From: Pseudomonadota bacterium
GTDB lineage: Bacteria > Pseudomonadota > Alphaproteobacteria > Sphingomonadales > Sphingomonadaceae
NCBI GenBank assembly: GCA_023386135.1
Contig: JAEWKG010000263.1
Location: forward strand, 1-8,024
Reading direction: 5' to 3'
Length of the DNA stretch: 8,024 nt
Made by a program: the position numbers and the translations under genes. Shown here piece after piece: positions 1 to 6,122 of this stretch. The notes below the pieces were generated by a model. It did no database searches. It saw only the letters and a program-made list of their open reading frames with translations, and was not told where the DNA came from. Each line of letters begins with the position of its first letter. The first letter of the stretch is position 1.

Positions 1-37
1 GGCTTCCGCAGCGCCCGCTGCCAAGCCTGCCGCCTGA
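1..37 (+). CDS. ctaC: Cytochrome c oxidase subunit II, C-terminal tail only (partial)
   Basis: Only the last eleven codons and the TGA stop (35-37) are in the window. They read ASAAPAAKPAA, an Ala/Pro/Lys tail. The identification rests on position: subunit II immediately precedes subunit I in alphaproteobacterial cox operons, and low-complexity Ala/Pro tails after the CuA domain occur in that protein. No CuA ligand or membrane segment is visible here, so the call is an inference from context. The gap to ctaD is 28 bp, consistent with co-transcription. Confidence 0.65.
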   Translation, partial: ASAAPAAKPAA

Positions 38-42
38 ACCAA

Positions 43-55
43 TTCGAAGTTCGAA
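43..55. repeat. TTCGAA-G-TTCGAA short repeat ahead of ctaD
   Basis: Two copies of the palindromic hexamer TTCGAA are separated by one G. The 13-mer is therefore both a direct repeat and an inverted repeat. It sits in the 28-bp ctaC-ctaD gap, 10 bp before the ctaD start and just upstream of the only weak ribosome-binding-like stretch (GAAAG, 53-57). It could be a small operator or merely a chance AT-richer spacer; nothing else supports a function. Confidence 0.25.
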
Positions 56-65
56 AGCCCCGATC

Positions 66-1784
66 ATGGCCACCACCGCCGACCACTTCCAGGCTCACCA
101 CGACGAGCACGCGCATCACGACGCGGACCACAAGCCGGGCTTCTTCGCCCGCTGGTTCATGTCGACCAACCACAAGGACATCGGCACGCTGTACCTGATC
201 TTCGCCATCACGGCTGGGATCATCGGCGGTGCGATCTCGGGCGTGATGCGCGCCGAGTTGATGGAGCCGGGCATCCAGGTGCTTGGCAAGTGGGTGGCGC
301 TGTGGGGCGGCGAGGCGAGCTTCGAGGCGAACCTCCACGCGTGGAACGTGCTCATCACCGCGCACGGCCTGATCATGGTGTTCTTCATGGTCATGCCGGC
401 GATGATCGGCGGCTTCGGCAACTGGTTCGTGCCGCTGATGATCGGCGCGCCGGACATGGCGTTCCCCCGCATGAACAACATCTCGTTCTGGCTGACCGTC
501 GCGGGCTTCACCTCGCTGTGCATCTCGCTGTTCATGCCGGGCGACGCCACAGGTATGGGCGCCGGCACGGGCTGGACGGTCTACGCACCGCTCTCGACCA
601 GCGGCTCAGTCGGGCCGGCGGTCGACTTCGCGATCTTCTCGCTGCACCTTGCCGGCGCGGCGTCGATCATGGGCGCGATCAACTTCATCACCACCATCTT
701 CAACATGCGCGCGCCGGGCATGACCCTGCACAAGATGCCGCTGTTCGTGTGGTCGATCCTGGTCACCGCGTTCCTGCTGCTGCTGGCGCTGCCGGTGCTG
801 GCCGCGGCGATCACCATGCTGATCACCGACCGCAACTTCGGCACGACCTTCTTCGAAGCGTCGGGCGGCGGCGATCCGATCCTCTACCAGCACCTGTTCT
901 GGTTCTTCGGCCACCCGGAAGTGTACATCATGATCCTGCCGGGCTTCGGCATGATCAGCCAGATCGTCGCGACCTTCAGCCGTAAGCCGGTGTTCGGCTA
1001 TCTCGGCATGGCCTACGCGATGGTCGCGATCGGCGTGGTCGGCTTCGTCGTGTGGGCGCACCACATGTACGCCATGGGCCTCAGCGTGAACGAGAAGATG
1101 TACTTCACCGCCGCGACGATGGTCATCGCGGTGCCGACGGGTGTGAAGATTTTCAGCTGGATCGCGACGATGTGGGGCGGCTCGATCGAGTTCAAGAGCC
1201 CGCTCGTCTGGGCGATCGGCTTCATCTTCCTGTTCACCATCGGCGGCGTGACCGGCGTGTACCTCGCCAACGGCGGCGTCGACGACGTGGTCCACGACAC
1301 CTACTTCGTGGTGGCGCACTTCCACTACGTGCTGTCGATGGGCGCGGTGTTCAGCCTGTTCGCCGGCTTCTATTACTGGTTCCCGAAGATGAGCGGCCGG
1401 ATGCACTCCGAACTGCTCGCGCACCTGCACTTCTGGGGCTTCTTCATCGGCGTGAACGTGATCTTCTTCCCGCAGCACTTCCTCGGGCTCAACGGCATGC
1501 CGCGCCGTTACCCCGACTACGTGGAAGCGTTCGCGTACTGGAACCACGTCAGCACGGTCGGCTACATGATCATGGCCGGGTCGATGATCTTCTTCTTCGT
1601 CAACATCGCCTACGCGTTTGTGGCGGGCAAGAAGGCGCCGGCCAACTACTGGGGCGAAGGCGCCACCACGCTCGAGTGGTCGCTGTCGAGCCCGCCGCCC
1701 TATCACCAGTTCGAAACGCTGCCGGTGATCGAGGACGACCACGACTATCACAACCACATGCCGAGCGGTGCGGCCACGGCCTGA
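66..1784 (+). CDS. ctaD: Cytochrome c oxidase subunit I (aa3-type, A1 class)
   Basis: This is the catalytic subunit of the proton-pumping terminal oxidase, reducing O2 to water at the haem a3-CuB centre in the inner membrane. The 572-residue protein has the usual twelve membrane spans, from about residue 42 to 519. Visible ligands are H100 and H420 (low-spin haem a), H418 (haem a3) and H283, H332 and H333 (CuB). Y287 in GHPEVY is the Tyr cross-linked to H283. Proton-path residues are present: D130 in GAPDMAFPRMNN and E285 (D channel), and K361 in PTGVKIFSW (K channel). This combination is type A1. H410/D411 (Mg site) and R480/R481 (haem propionates) are also intact. The N-terminus (residues 7-22) is rich in His and Asp, and the C-terminal tail again carries an acidic/His cluster. 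It is slightly longer than the classical enzymes because of these tails and has no fused subunit III. The ATG at 66 follows ctaC by 28 bp with only a weak Shine-Dalgarno, as expected for translation within an operon. Confidence 0.98.
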   Translation: MATTADHFQAHHDEHAHHDADHKPGFFARWFMSTNHKDIGTLYLIFAITAGIIGGAISGVMRAELMEPGIQVLGKWVALWGGEASFEANLHAWNVLITAHGLIMVFFMVMPAMIGGFGNWFVPLMIGAPDMAFPRMNNISFWLTVAGFTSLCISLFMPGDATGMGAGTGWTVYAPLSTSGSVGPAVDFAIFSLHLAGAASIMGAINFITTIFNMRAPGMTLHKMPLFVWSILVTAFLLLLALPVLAAAITMLITDRNFGTTFFEASGGGDPILYQHLFWFFGHPEVYIMILPGFGMISQIVATFSRKPVFGYLGMAYAMVAIGVVGFVVWAHHMYAMGLSVNEKMYFTAATMVIAVPTGVKIFSWIATMWGGSIEFKSPLVWAIGFIFLFTIGGVTGVYLANGGVDDVVHDTYFVVAHFHYVLSMGAVFSLFAGFYYWFPKMSGRMHSELLAHLHFWGFFIGVNVIFFPQHFLGLNGMPRRYPDYVEAFAYWNHVSTVGYMIMAGSMIFFFVNIAYAFVAGKKAPANYWGEGATTLEWSLSSPPPYHQFETLPVIEDDHDYHNHMPSGAATA

Positions 1785-1809
1785 CCTTCACGGCTTGACG
1801 GAACACGAG

Positions 1810-1838
1810 CGGCCGGTCCCTATTGGGGCCGGCCGTTT
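1810..1838 (+). terminator. Terminator-like hairpin after ctaD
   Basis: An 11-bp stem (1810-1820 with 1825-1835, one G-T wobble) closes a TATT loop. The stem is almost all G/C and is followed by TTTGCTTT. Weaker pairs extend it outward (1806-1809 with 1836-1839). It begins 25 bp after the ctaD stop, the expected place for a factor-independent terminator or a 3'-end stabiliser. The broken T-tract suggests incomplete termination. The next gene's ribosome-binding site starts only 9 bp beyond the stem. Confidence 0.65.
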
Positions 1839-1843
1839 GCTTT

Positions 1844-1850
1844 GGGAGGG
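1844..1850 (+). promoter_or_regulatory. Shine-Dalgarno that decides the hydrolase start
   Basis: GGGAGGG lies 6-7 bp ahead of the ATG at 1857, which is good spacing. It abuts the ATG at 1851 (too close) and overlaps the TTG at 1842 (impossible), so it selects 1857. It is among the strongest ribosome-binding sites in the window. Confidence 0.7.
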
Positions 1851-1856
1851 ATGACG

Positions 1857-2816
1857 ATGCCTGAGATGCGCCTGATCGATACCGGCGAGGCGACGCTGCG
1901 CTGCGCGGTGGAAGGAACCGGCCCGCTGGTGATCTTCGTCCACGGCTTTCCCGAGAGCTGGTATTCGTGGCGCCACCAGATTGGGCCGGTTGCGCAAGCG
2001 GGCTACACCGCCTGTGCAATCGATGTGCGCGGCTACGGCGGGTCGGACAAGCCGCCCGAGGTCGCCGATTACACGCTGGAGAAGATCGCCGCCGACCTCA
2101 TCGGGCTGGCGGACGCGCTTCAGCCGGAGCGGCCCGTTGTTCTCGTCGGCCACGACTGGGGCGCGCCGATCGTGTGGAACACCGCGCTCACCAATCCGGA
2201 ACGCGTGTCCGCGGTTGCCGGCCTCTCGGTCCCATTCGCCGGTGTCCCCAACCGCCCGTTCACAGAGGTGTTCCGCGAACACTTCACTTCGAAAGGCCGG
2301 TTCTTCTACCAGGAATACTTCCAGGAACCCGGCGTCGCCGAAGCCGAGGCGGAGGCCGACCCGGAGCACTTCGTCCACCGCATGATGTACTCGATCAGCG
2401 GCGACGTCGCACCCGGCGCCTATTGGGACAAGCCGCTCGGCGCCAAATTCCTCGACGGGCTGCCCGATCCGCAGCCGGTGCCGTGGCTGACCACCGAGGA
2501 CATCCAGTTCTACGGCCGCGAATTCAGCCGGAGTGGCTTCCGCGGCCCGCTCAACCGCTACCGCAACCACGAGCGCGACTACGAATGGCTGCAGGCTTAC
2601 GCGGGCAGGCGGATCGAGCAGCCGTGCCTATTCATCGGCGGCGACCGCGACCCCGCGACCACGCTGTTCGGCGCGGTCGCCGATCCGGTGGCGATGATGC
2701 GCATGTTCGCGCCCAAGGTCGAAGGCCACGTGCTCGAAGGCGTCGGCCACTGGACCCAGCAGGAGCGGCCGGAGAAGGTCAACGAACTCCTGCTCGACTG
2801 GCTGGCGCGCCTCTGA
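1857..2816 (+). CDS. Soluble epoxide-hydrolase-like alpha/beta hydrolase
   Basis: This 319-residue cytoplasmic enzyme probably opens epoxides to diols through a covalent ester intermediate; the true substrate is unknown. No signal peptide is seen. Motifs in order are the oxyanion loop HGFPESW (29-35), DVRGYGGSD (56-64) and the nucleophile D100 in GHDWGA. The lid region 150-162 reads FYQEYFQEPGVAE with Y151/Y154, and FRGPLNRYRN holds Y235. The acid is D265 in GGDRDP and the general base is H298 in GVGHWTQ. The nucleophilic Asp with a lid Tyr pair separates epoxide hydrolases from haloalkane and fluoroacetate dehalogenases, which share the HGFP and DWG motifs. The lid and C-terminal motifs resemble those I recall from the C-terminal domain of mammalian soluble epoxide hydrolase. 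The start at 1857 is set by the GGGAGGG site; ATGs at 1851 and 1866 are less likely. It lies between a ctaD terminator hairpin and the peptidase gene, with no room for a promoter after the hairpin, so expression probably depends on read-through or a promoter inside ctaD. No link to respiration is evident. Confidence 0.88.
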   Translation: MPEMRLIDTGEATLRCAVEGTGPLVIFVHGFPESWYSWRHQIGPVAQAGYTACAIDVRGYGGSDKPPEVADYTLEKIAADLIGLADALQPERPVVLVGHDWGAPIVWNTALTNPERVSAVAGLSVPFAGVPNRPFTEVFREHFTSKGRFFYQEYFQEPGVAEAEAEADPEHFVHRMMYSISGDVAPGAYWDKPLGAKFLDGLPDPQPVPWLTTEDIQFYGREFSRSGFRGPLNRYRNHERDYEWLQAYAGRRIEQPCLFIGGDRDPATTLFGAVADPVAMMRMFAPKVEGHVLEGVGHWTQQERPEKVNELLLDWLARL

Positions 2817-2909
2817 CCCCACGCGCGAAGCCGCTACAAACCTTTGAGAATTTGCGTCGCTGGTTGCTTCTGTTACCACCGGGCGACGACTGGAGAGGAC
2901 CCCACCCAT

Positions 2910-5009
2910 ATGCGCATTCGTTTCGCAACCATGGCCGCCGCGCTTGCCCTGTCGAGCCCCACGCTCGCGCAAGACGCCGGTGATGATCCGTACATCTGGC
3001 TGGAGGACGTCAACGCCCCGCGCTCGATGGAATGGGTCGAGAGTCATAACGCGACCACGGTCAAGCGCCTCGAGGCCGCCCCGCGCTATGCCACGCTCTA
3101 CAACGAAGCGCTGGAAATCGCCGGCGCCAAGGACCGTATCCCCTCGCCGTCGTTCGTGCACGGCGAGGTGTTCAACTTCTGGCAGGACGCGGATCACCTG
3201 CGCGGCATCTGGCGCAAGACCTCGCTCGCCGATTATCGCACCGCGCAGCCGACCTGGACCGCCGTGCTCGACATCGACGCGATCAACGCGGCCGAGGGCA
3301 AGAGCTTCGTGTTCAAGGGCGCCAGCTGCCTGCCGCCGGACGAAAAGCGCTGCCTGGTCCAGCTCTCGGTCGGCGGGGAGGACGCGGTCGAGGTGCGCGA
3401 GTTCGATCTCGACGCCAACCAGTTCGTCGCCGACGGCTTCAACCTGCCCAAGGGCAAGCAGGACGTCGCGTGGGAAGACCGCGACCACATCCTGGTCTCC
3501 GCCGAATGGCAGCCCGGCGACCTGACCGAATCCGGATATCCCTACATCGTCAAGCGCCTGACGCGCGGCCAACCGGTGTCCGCCGCTAAGGAGATTTATC
3601 GCGGGACCAAGAGCGACGTATCCGCCAGCGGCTACAAGTTGTTCGACAGCAACGGGAACACGCTGACCCTGGTGAGCCGGGGGATCGACTTCTTCCACTC
3701 CGAAACCTCCGTGGTCACGGACAAAGGCGTCGAGCGGCTCGCGATTCCGGCCAAGGCGTCGGTCGCCGACCTCGTGTCGGGACGGGTGATCGTCAAGCTC
3801 GACGAACCCTGGTCGGTAGGCGGCAAGGTTTATCCCGCGGGCTCGCTCGTCGATCTCGACCTCGCGGCGGTCAAGGCGCAACCCGGCGATCTCAAGCCGA
3901 CGCTGATCTGGCAGCCTGGCCCGCGCGACTCGCTCGAAGGCGTGTCGTCGAGCAAGGACCGCCTGCTGCTGGCAACCCTCGACAACGTGCGCGGGCGGCT
4001 GTGGTCGATGGCCTATAGGCCCGGCAAGGGCTGGACGACCACCAGACTGGATCTGCCCGACAACCTAGCGCTCGGGTTCGGCTCGGCCGACGACAAGTCC
4101 GATCTCACCTTCGCGAACTCGGCCGGGTTCACCACCCCCAGCGCGCTGTACCTGATCGACGCCGCGAAAGGCTCGGTCGAGCAGATCAAGACGCTTCCGG
4201 CGAAGTTCGACGCCTCCAACATGGAGGTCGAACAGCTCGAGGCGACCTCGACCGACGGGACCAAGATCCCGTACTTCATCGTCCACAAGAAGGGCCTCGC
4301 CTACGACGGGACCACGCCGACCATCCTCAATGCCTACGGCGGCTTCCAGGCGAGCGAGACGCCGTTCTACTCGGGCACGACGGGCAAGATGTGGCTCGAA
4401 CGCGGGGGCGCGTTCGTGCTCGCCAACATCCGCGGGGGCGGCGAGTTCGGGCCGGCGTGGCACGAGGCCGGCCTCGGGGTGAAGCGGCAGATCATCTACG
4501 ACGATTTCGCGTCGGTGGCGCAGGACCTCATCACCCGCAAGATCACCAGCCCGCGCCGCCTCGGCATCCGCGGCGGTTCCAACGGCGGGCTGTTGATGGG
4601 CGTCGAGATGACCCAGCACCCCGAGCTTTACCGCGCGATCTCGATCGAAGTGCCGCTGCTCGATATGCTGCGTATCTCCAAGATCGCGGCGGGCGCTTCG
4701 TGGCAGGGGGAATACGGCGACGTGAACGCCGACCCGGCGGTCAAGGCGTTCTGGGAGAAGCTGTCGCCCTACCACGCGCTCAAGGCGGGCGTGGACTACC
4801 CTGAGCCGTTCATCTTCACCACCACCCGCGACGACCGCGTCGGGCCGCAGCACGCGCGCAAGTTCGCCGCCAAGATGGAAGCGATGGGGCTGCCGTTCTA
4901 CTACTACGAGAACACCGAGGGCGGGCACGGCTCGGGCGCGGACATCAAGCAATCGGCCCGCACCAGCGCGCTGACGATGACCTATTTCATCGAGAAGCTG
5001 ATGGATTGA
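2910..5009 (+). CDS. Exported prolyl-oligopeptidase-family serine peptidase (S9A)
   Basis: This is a predicted periplasmic endopeptidase of the prolyl oligopeptidase family, 699 residues. Residues 1-20 form a signal peptide: MRIRF, a hydrophobic Ala/Leu stretch, and an AxA-like TLAQ cleavage site near residue 20. DPYIWLEDV (26-34) and the following helix begin the S9 N-terminal region. A beta-propeller gate follows to about residue 430, then the alpha/beta-hydrolase catalytic domain with ANIRGGGEFG (505-514). The nucleophile is S557 in GGSNGG, with D641 (and R643, a substrate-binding Arg in the family) in DDRVGP and H673 in GGHGSG. Only two cysteines are seen, C140 and C148, a plausible disulfide in an exported protein. 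The ATG at 2910 is preferred over an in-frame TTG at 2844 because GGAGAGGA (2892-2899) lies at proper spacing and only this start leaves a clean signal peptide. The 93-bp gap after the hydrolase shows no convincing promoter, so both genes may share one transcript. Strict proline specificity cannot be judged from sequence. Confidence 0.93.
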   Translation: MRIRFATMAAALALSSPTLAQDAGDDPYIWLEDVNAPRSMEWVESHNATTVKRLEAAPRYATLYNEALEIAGAKDRIPSPSFVHGEVFNFWQDADHLRGIWRKTSLADYRTAQPTWTAVLDIDAINAAEGKSFVFKGASCLPPDEKRCLVQLSVGGEDAVEVREFDLDANQFVADGFNLPKGKQDVAWEDRDHILVSAEWQPGDLTESGYPYIVKRLTRGQPVSAAKEIYRGTKSDVSASGYKLFDSNGNTLTLVSRGIDFFHSETSVVTDKGVERLAIPAKASVADLVSGRVIVKLDEPWSVGGKVYPAGSLVDLDLAAVKAQPGDLKPTLIWQPGPRDSLEGVSSSKDRLLLATLDNVRGRLWSMAYRPGKGWTTTRLDLPDNLALGFGSADDKSDLTFANSAGFTTPSALYLIDAAKGSVEQIKTLPAKFDASNMEVEQLEATSTDGTKIPYFIVHKKGLAYDGTTPTILNAYGGFQASETPFYSGTTGKMWLERGGAFVLANIRGGGEFGPAWHEAGLGVKRQIIYDDFASVAQDLITRKITSPRRLGIRGGSNGGLLMGVEMTQHPELYRAISIEVPLLDMLRISKIAAGASWQGEYGDVNADPAVKAFWEKLSPYHALKAGVDYPEPFIFTTTRDDRVGPQHARKFAAKMEAMGLPFYYYENTEGGHGSGADIKQSARTSALTMTYFIEKLMD

Positions 5010-5015
5010 GCCAAC

Positions 5016-5062
5016 GGCATGGGCGGCGGATGAGGTGTTTCCTACCTCCCGCCGCCCGTGCC
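5016..5062 (+). terminator. Strong hairpin after the peptidase gene
   Basis: A 14-bp stem (5016-5029 with 5049-5062, one G-T wobble) continues, after a two-base bulge (5030-5031), into five more pairs (5032-5036 with 5044-5048) around a 7-nt loop GTTTCCT. It starts 6 bp after the peptidase stop. There is no T-tract on either strand, so it is not a textbook intrinsic terminator. It could act as a 3' mRNA stabiliser, a pause or factor-assisted terminator, or part of the untranslated leader if transcription continues into ctaB. Confidence 0.6.
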
Positions 5063-5160
5063 AAGGTCCGTGGATGATCGGTTCGGCATCCCCGTTTTCG
5101 CTCGCGTTTCGGAGCGCTTCGAGGGCCGCGAGATTTTCGCGCCAGGACACCGTGACAAGT
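5063..5160. other. Non-coding spacer upstream of the ctaB promoter
   Basis: With the hairpin and promoter on either side, this is the longest stretch without a gene (about 195 bp, 5010-5204). I see no protein gene in it. An open frame in phase with ctaB runs back to a GTG at 5058 but has no family-like sequence and overlaps both the hairpin and the promoter. A small inverted repeat, CGCGA-gattt-TCGCG (5127-5141), is a possible protein-binding site but is only 5 bp per arm. Confidence 0.4.
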
Positions 5161-5169
5161 GTGACAAGT
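5152..5169 (+). repeat. Tandem 9-bp repeat GTGACAAGT x2
   Basis: Two perfect back-to-back copies (5152-5160 and 5161-5169) occur in the ctaB promoter region. The second copy supplies the -35 element; the first lies just upstream, about one helical turn away. This is a typical arrangement for an activator site or a duplicated -35 region, but I do not recognise a known regulator motif. Confidence 0.5.
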
Positions 5170-5189
5170 CCAACATTGCCGCCTATAGG
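5161..5189 (+). promoter_or_regulatory. Sigma-70-like promoter for the ctaB assembly block
   Basis: The -35 hexamer GTGACA (5161-5166, five of six to TTGACA) and the -10 hexamer TATAGG (5184-5189, four of six to TATAAT) are separated by an ideal 17 bp. Initiation would be expected near 5196, leaving an untranslated leader of only about 9 nt before the ctaB ATG at 5205. The absence of a Shine-Dalgarno sequence at ctaB fits a near-leaderless message. This would let ctaB and the following assembly genes be transcribed independently of ctaC-ctaD. Confidence 0.6.
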
Positions 5190-5204
5190 CGCGCCGGTTC
5201 CCGC

Positions 5205-6122
5205 ATGACCGACTCCGCCACCCTCTACCTGCCGACCGACTGGCGCGACTTCCTGTCGCTGACCAAGCCGCGCGTGATGAGCCTGGTGATCTTCACCGGC
5301 CTGTGCGGGCTGCTTGCCGCGCCGGGCCACATTCATCCGGTGATCGGCTTCACCGCGGTCCTGTGCATCGCGATGGGCGCGGGCGGGGCGGCCGCGCTCA
5401 ACCAGTGGTGGGAGGCCGATCTCGACGCCGGCATGAAGCGCACCGCCAAGCGCCCGATTCCGGGCGGCCGCGTGCGGCGCACCGACGCGCGCGATTTCGG
5501 GATCGCTCTGTCGGTCGCCTCGGTCGCGGTGATGGGCGTCGCGGTCAATTGGCTGGCGGCGATCATCCTCGCGATCTCGATCGTCTATTACGCGGTGATC
5601 TACACCATCTGGTTGAAGCCGCGCACGCCGCAAAACATCGTCATCGGCGGCGGTGCGGGGGCGTTCCCGCCGATGATCGGCTGGGTCGCGGTGACCGGGC
5701 ACATCACGCTGATGCCGGTGCTGCTGTTCGCGATCATCTTCATGTGGACCCCGCCCCATTTCTGGGCCCTCGCGCTGTTCGTGCAGAGCGATTACGCCAA
5801 GGTCGGCATTCCGATGATGCCGGTGGTGAAGGGCGAAGCGAGCACGCGCCGCCAGATCATGTTCTACGCGGTGCTGCTGGTGCCGATCGCCGCCGCGCCG
5901 TGGCTTATCGGCGGCACCCGCGAAATTTATGGTGTGGCGGCGATAGCGCTGTCGCTCGCCTTTCTGGCCTTCGCCGCACCCGTCGCGCTGCGGCGTTCGG
6001 GTGAGGACGACCGGATGAAGCCGGAAAAGCGGCTGTTCGGCTATTCGGTGCTCTATCTCTTTGCGCTGTTCGCCGCGCTGGTTGCGGACCGGGTGGTTTA
6101 CGGGCAGGGCTGGCTCGCATGA
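5205..6122 (+). CDS. ctaB: Protohaem IX farnesyltransferase (haem O synthase)
   Basis: This inner-membrane prenyltransferase attaches a farnesyl group to haem B, giving haem O, which haem A synthase (not in this window) then oxidises for use in CtaD. The 305-residue protein is of the UbiA/COX10 family with about nine spans. LTKPRVMSL (19-27) precedes span 1. The first Asp-rich motif is N66-QWWE-AD-LD74, followed by GMKRTAKRPIPGG (76-88). YTIWLKPRTPQN (133-144) and the second metal/diphosphate-associated loop SDYAKVGIPMMPVV (195-208) are both typical of the family. The start at 5205 is preferred to the open frame reaching back to 5058: family members begin shortly before a DFLSLTKP-like segment, and the extension would cover the promoter. 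There is no Shine-Dalgarno. The stop overlaps the next start codon as ATGA (6119-6122), indicating translational coupling. Confidence 0.97.
   Translation: MTDSATLYLPTDWRDFLSLTKPRVMSLVIFTGLCGLLAAPGHIHPVIGFTAVLCIAMGAGGAAALNQWWEADLDAGMKRTAKRPIPGGRVRRTDARDFGIALSVASVAVMGVAVNWLAAIILAISIVYYAVIYTIWLKPRTPQNIVIGGGAGAFPPMIGWVAVTGHITLMPVLLFAIIFMWTPPHFWALALFVQSDYAKVGIPMMPVVKGEASTRRQIMFYAVLLVPIAAAPWLIGGTREIYGVAAIALSLAFLAFAAPVALRRSGEDDRMKPEKRLFGYSVLYLFALFAALVADRVVYGQGWLA

Noticed and set aside
606..1757. Antisense open frame (383 codons) opposite ctaD
   Set aside because: Low-complexity Arg/His/Asp/Glu composition typical of a shadow frame. ctaD on the + strand is certain and leaves no room for an independent constraint.
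1842..1856. TTG 1842 or ATG 1851 as the hydrolase start
   Set aside because: The Shine-Dalgarno GGGAGGG (1844-1850) overlaps or abuts both; only ATG 1857 has proper spacing.
2844..2909. Upstream TTG start for the peptidase (22 extra residues)
   Set aside because: It has no ribosome-binding site and would bury the signal peptide. ATG 2910 has GGAGAGGA at good spacing and a clean signal sequence directly after it.
2817..2909. Promoter candidate (TTGAGA at 2844) ahead of the peptidase
   Set aside because: No acceptable -10 hexamer lies 16-18 bp downstream.
2628..3881. Antisense open frame (417 codons) across the hydrolase/peptidase boundary
   Set aside because: Composition of a shadow frame, no motif, and it crosses two well-supported + strand genes.
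5058..5204. 49-residue N-terminal extension of CtaB from a GTG at 5058
   Set aside because: The start lies inside the hairpin and the extension covers the promoter. The added residues are unlike any CtaB N-terminus, whereas the ATG at 5205 gives a normal-length protein.
1785..5204. Mobile element carrying the hydrolase and peptidase
   Set aside because: No transposase, integrase, terminal inverted repeats, target duplication or tRNA fragment is seen, and composition matches the flanking genes.
4065..5759. Long antisense open frame (564 codons) spanning the peptidase, the intergenic region and ctaB
   Set aside because: The translation is Arg/His/Asp/Gln-rich with no recognisable domain. Long stop-free antisense frames are expected opposite high-GC genes with strong third-position bias, and it overlaps two confidently identified genes and the promoter.
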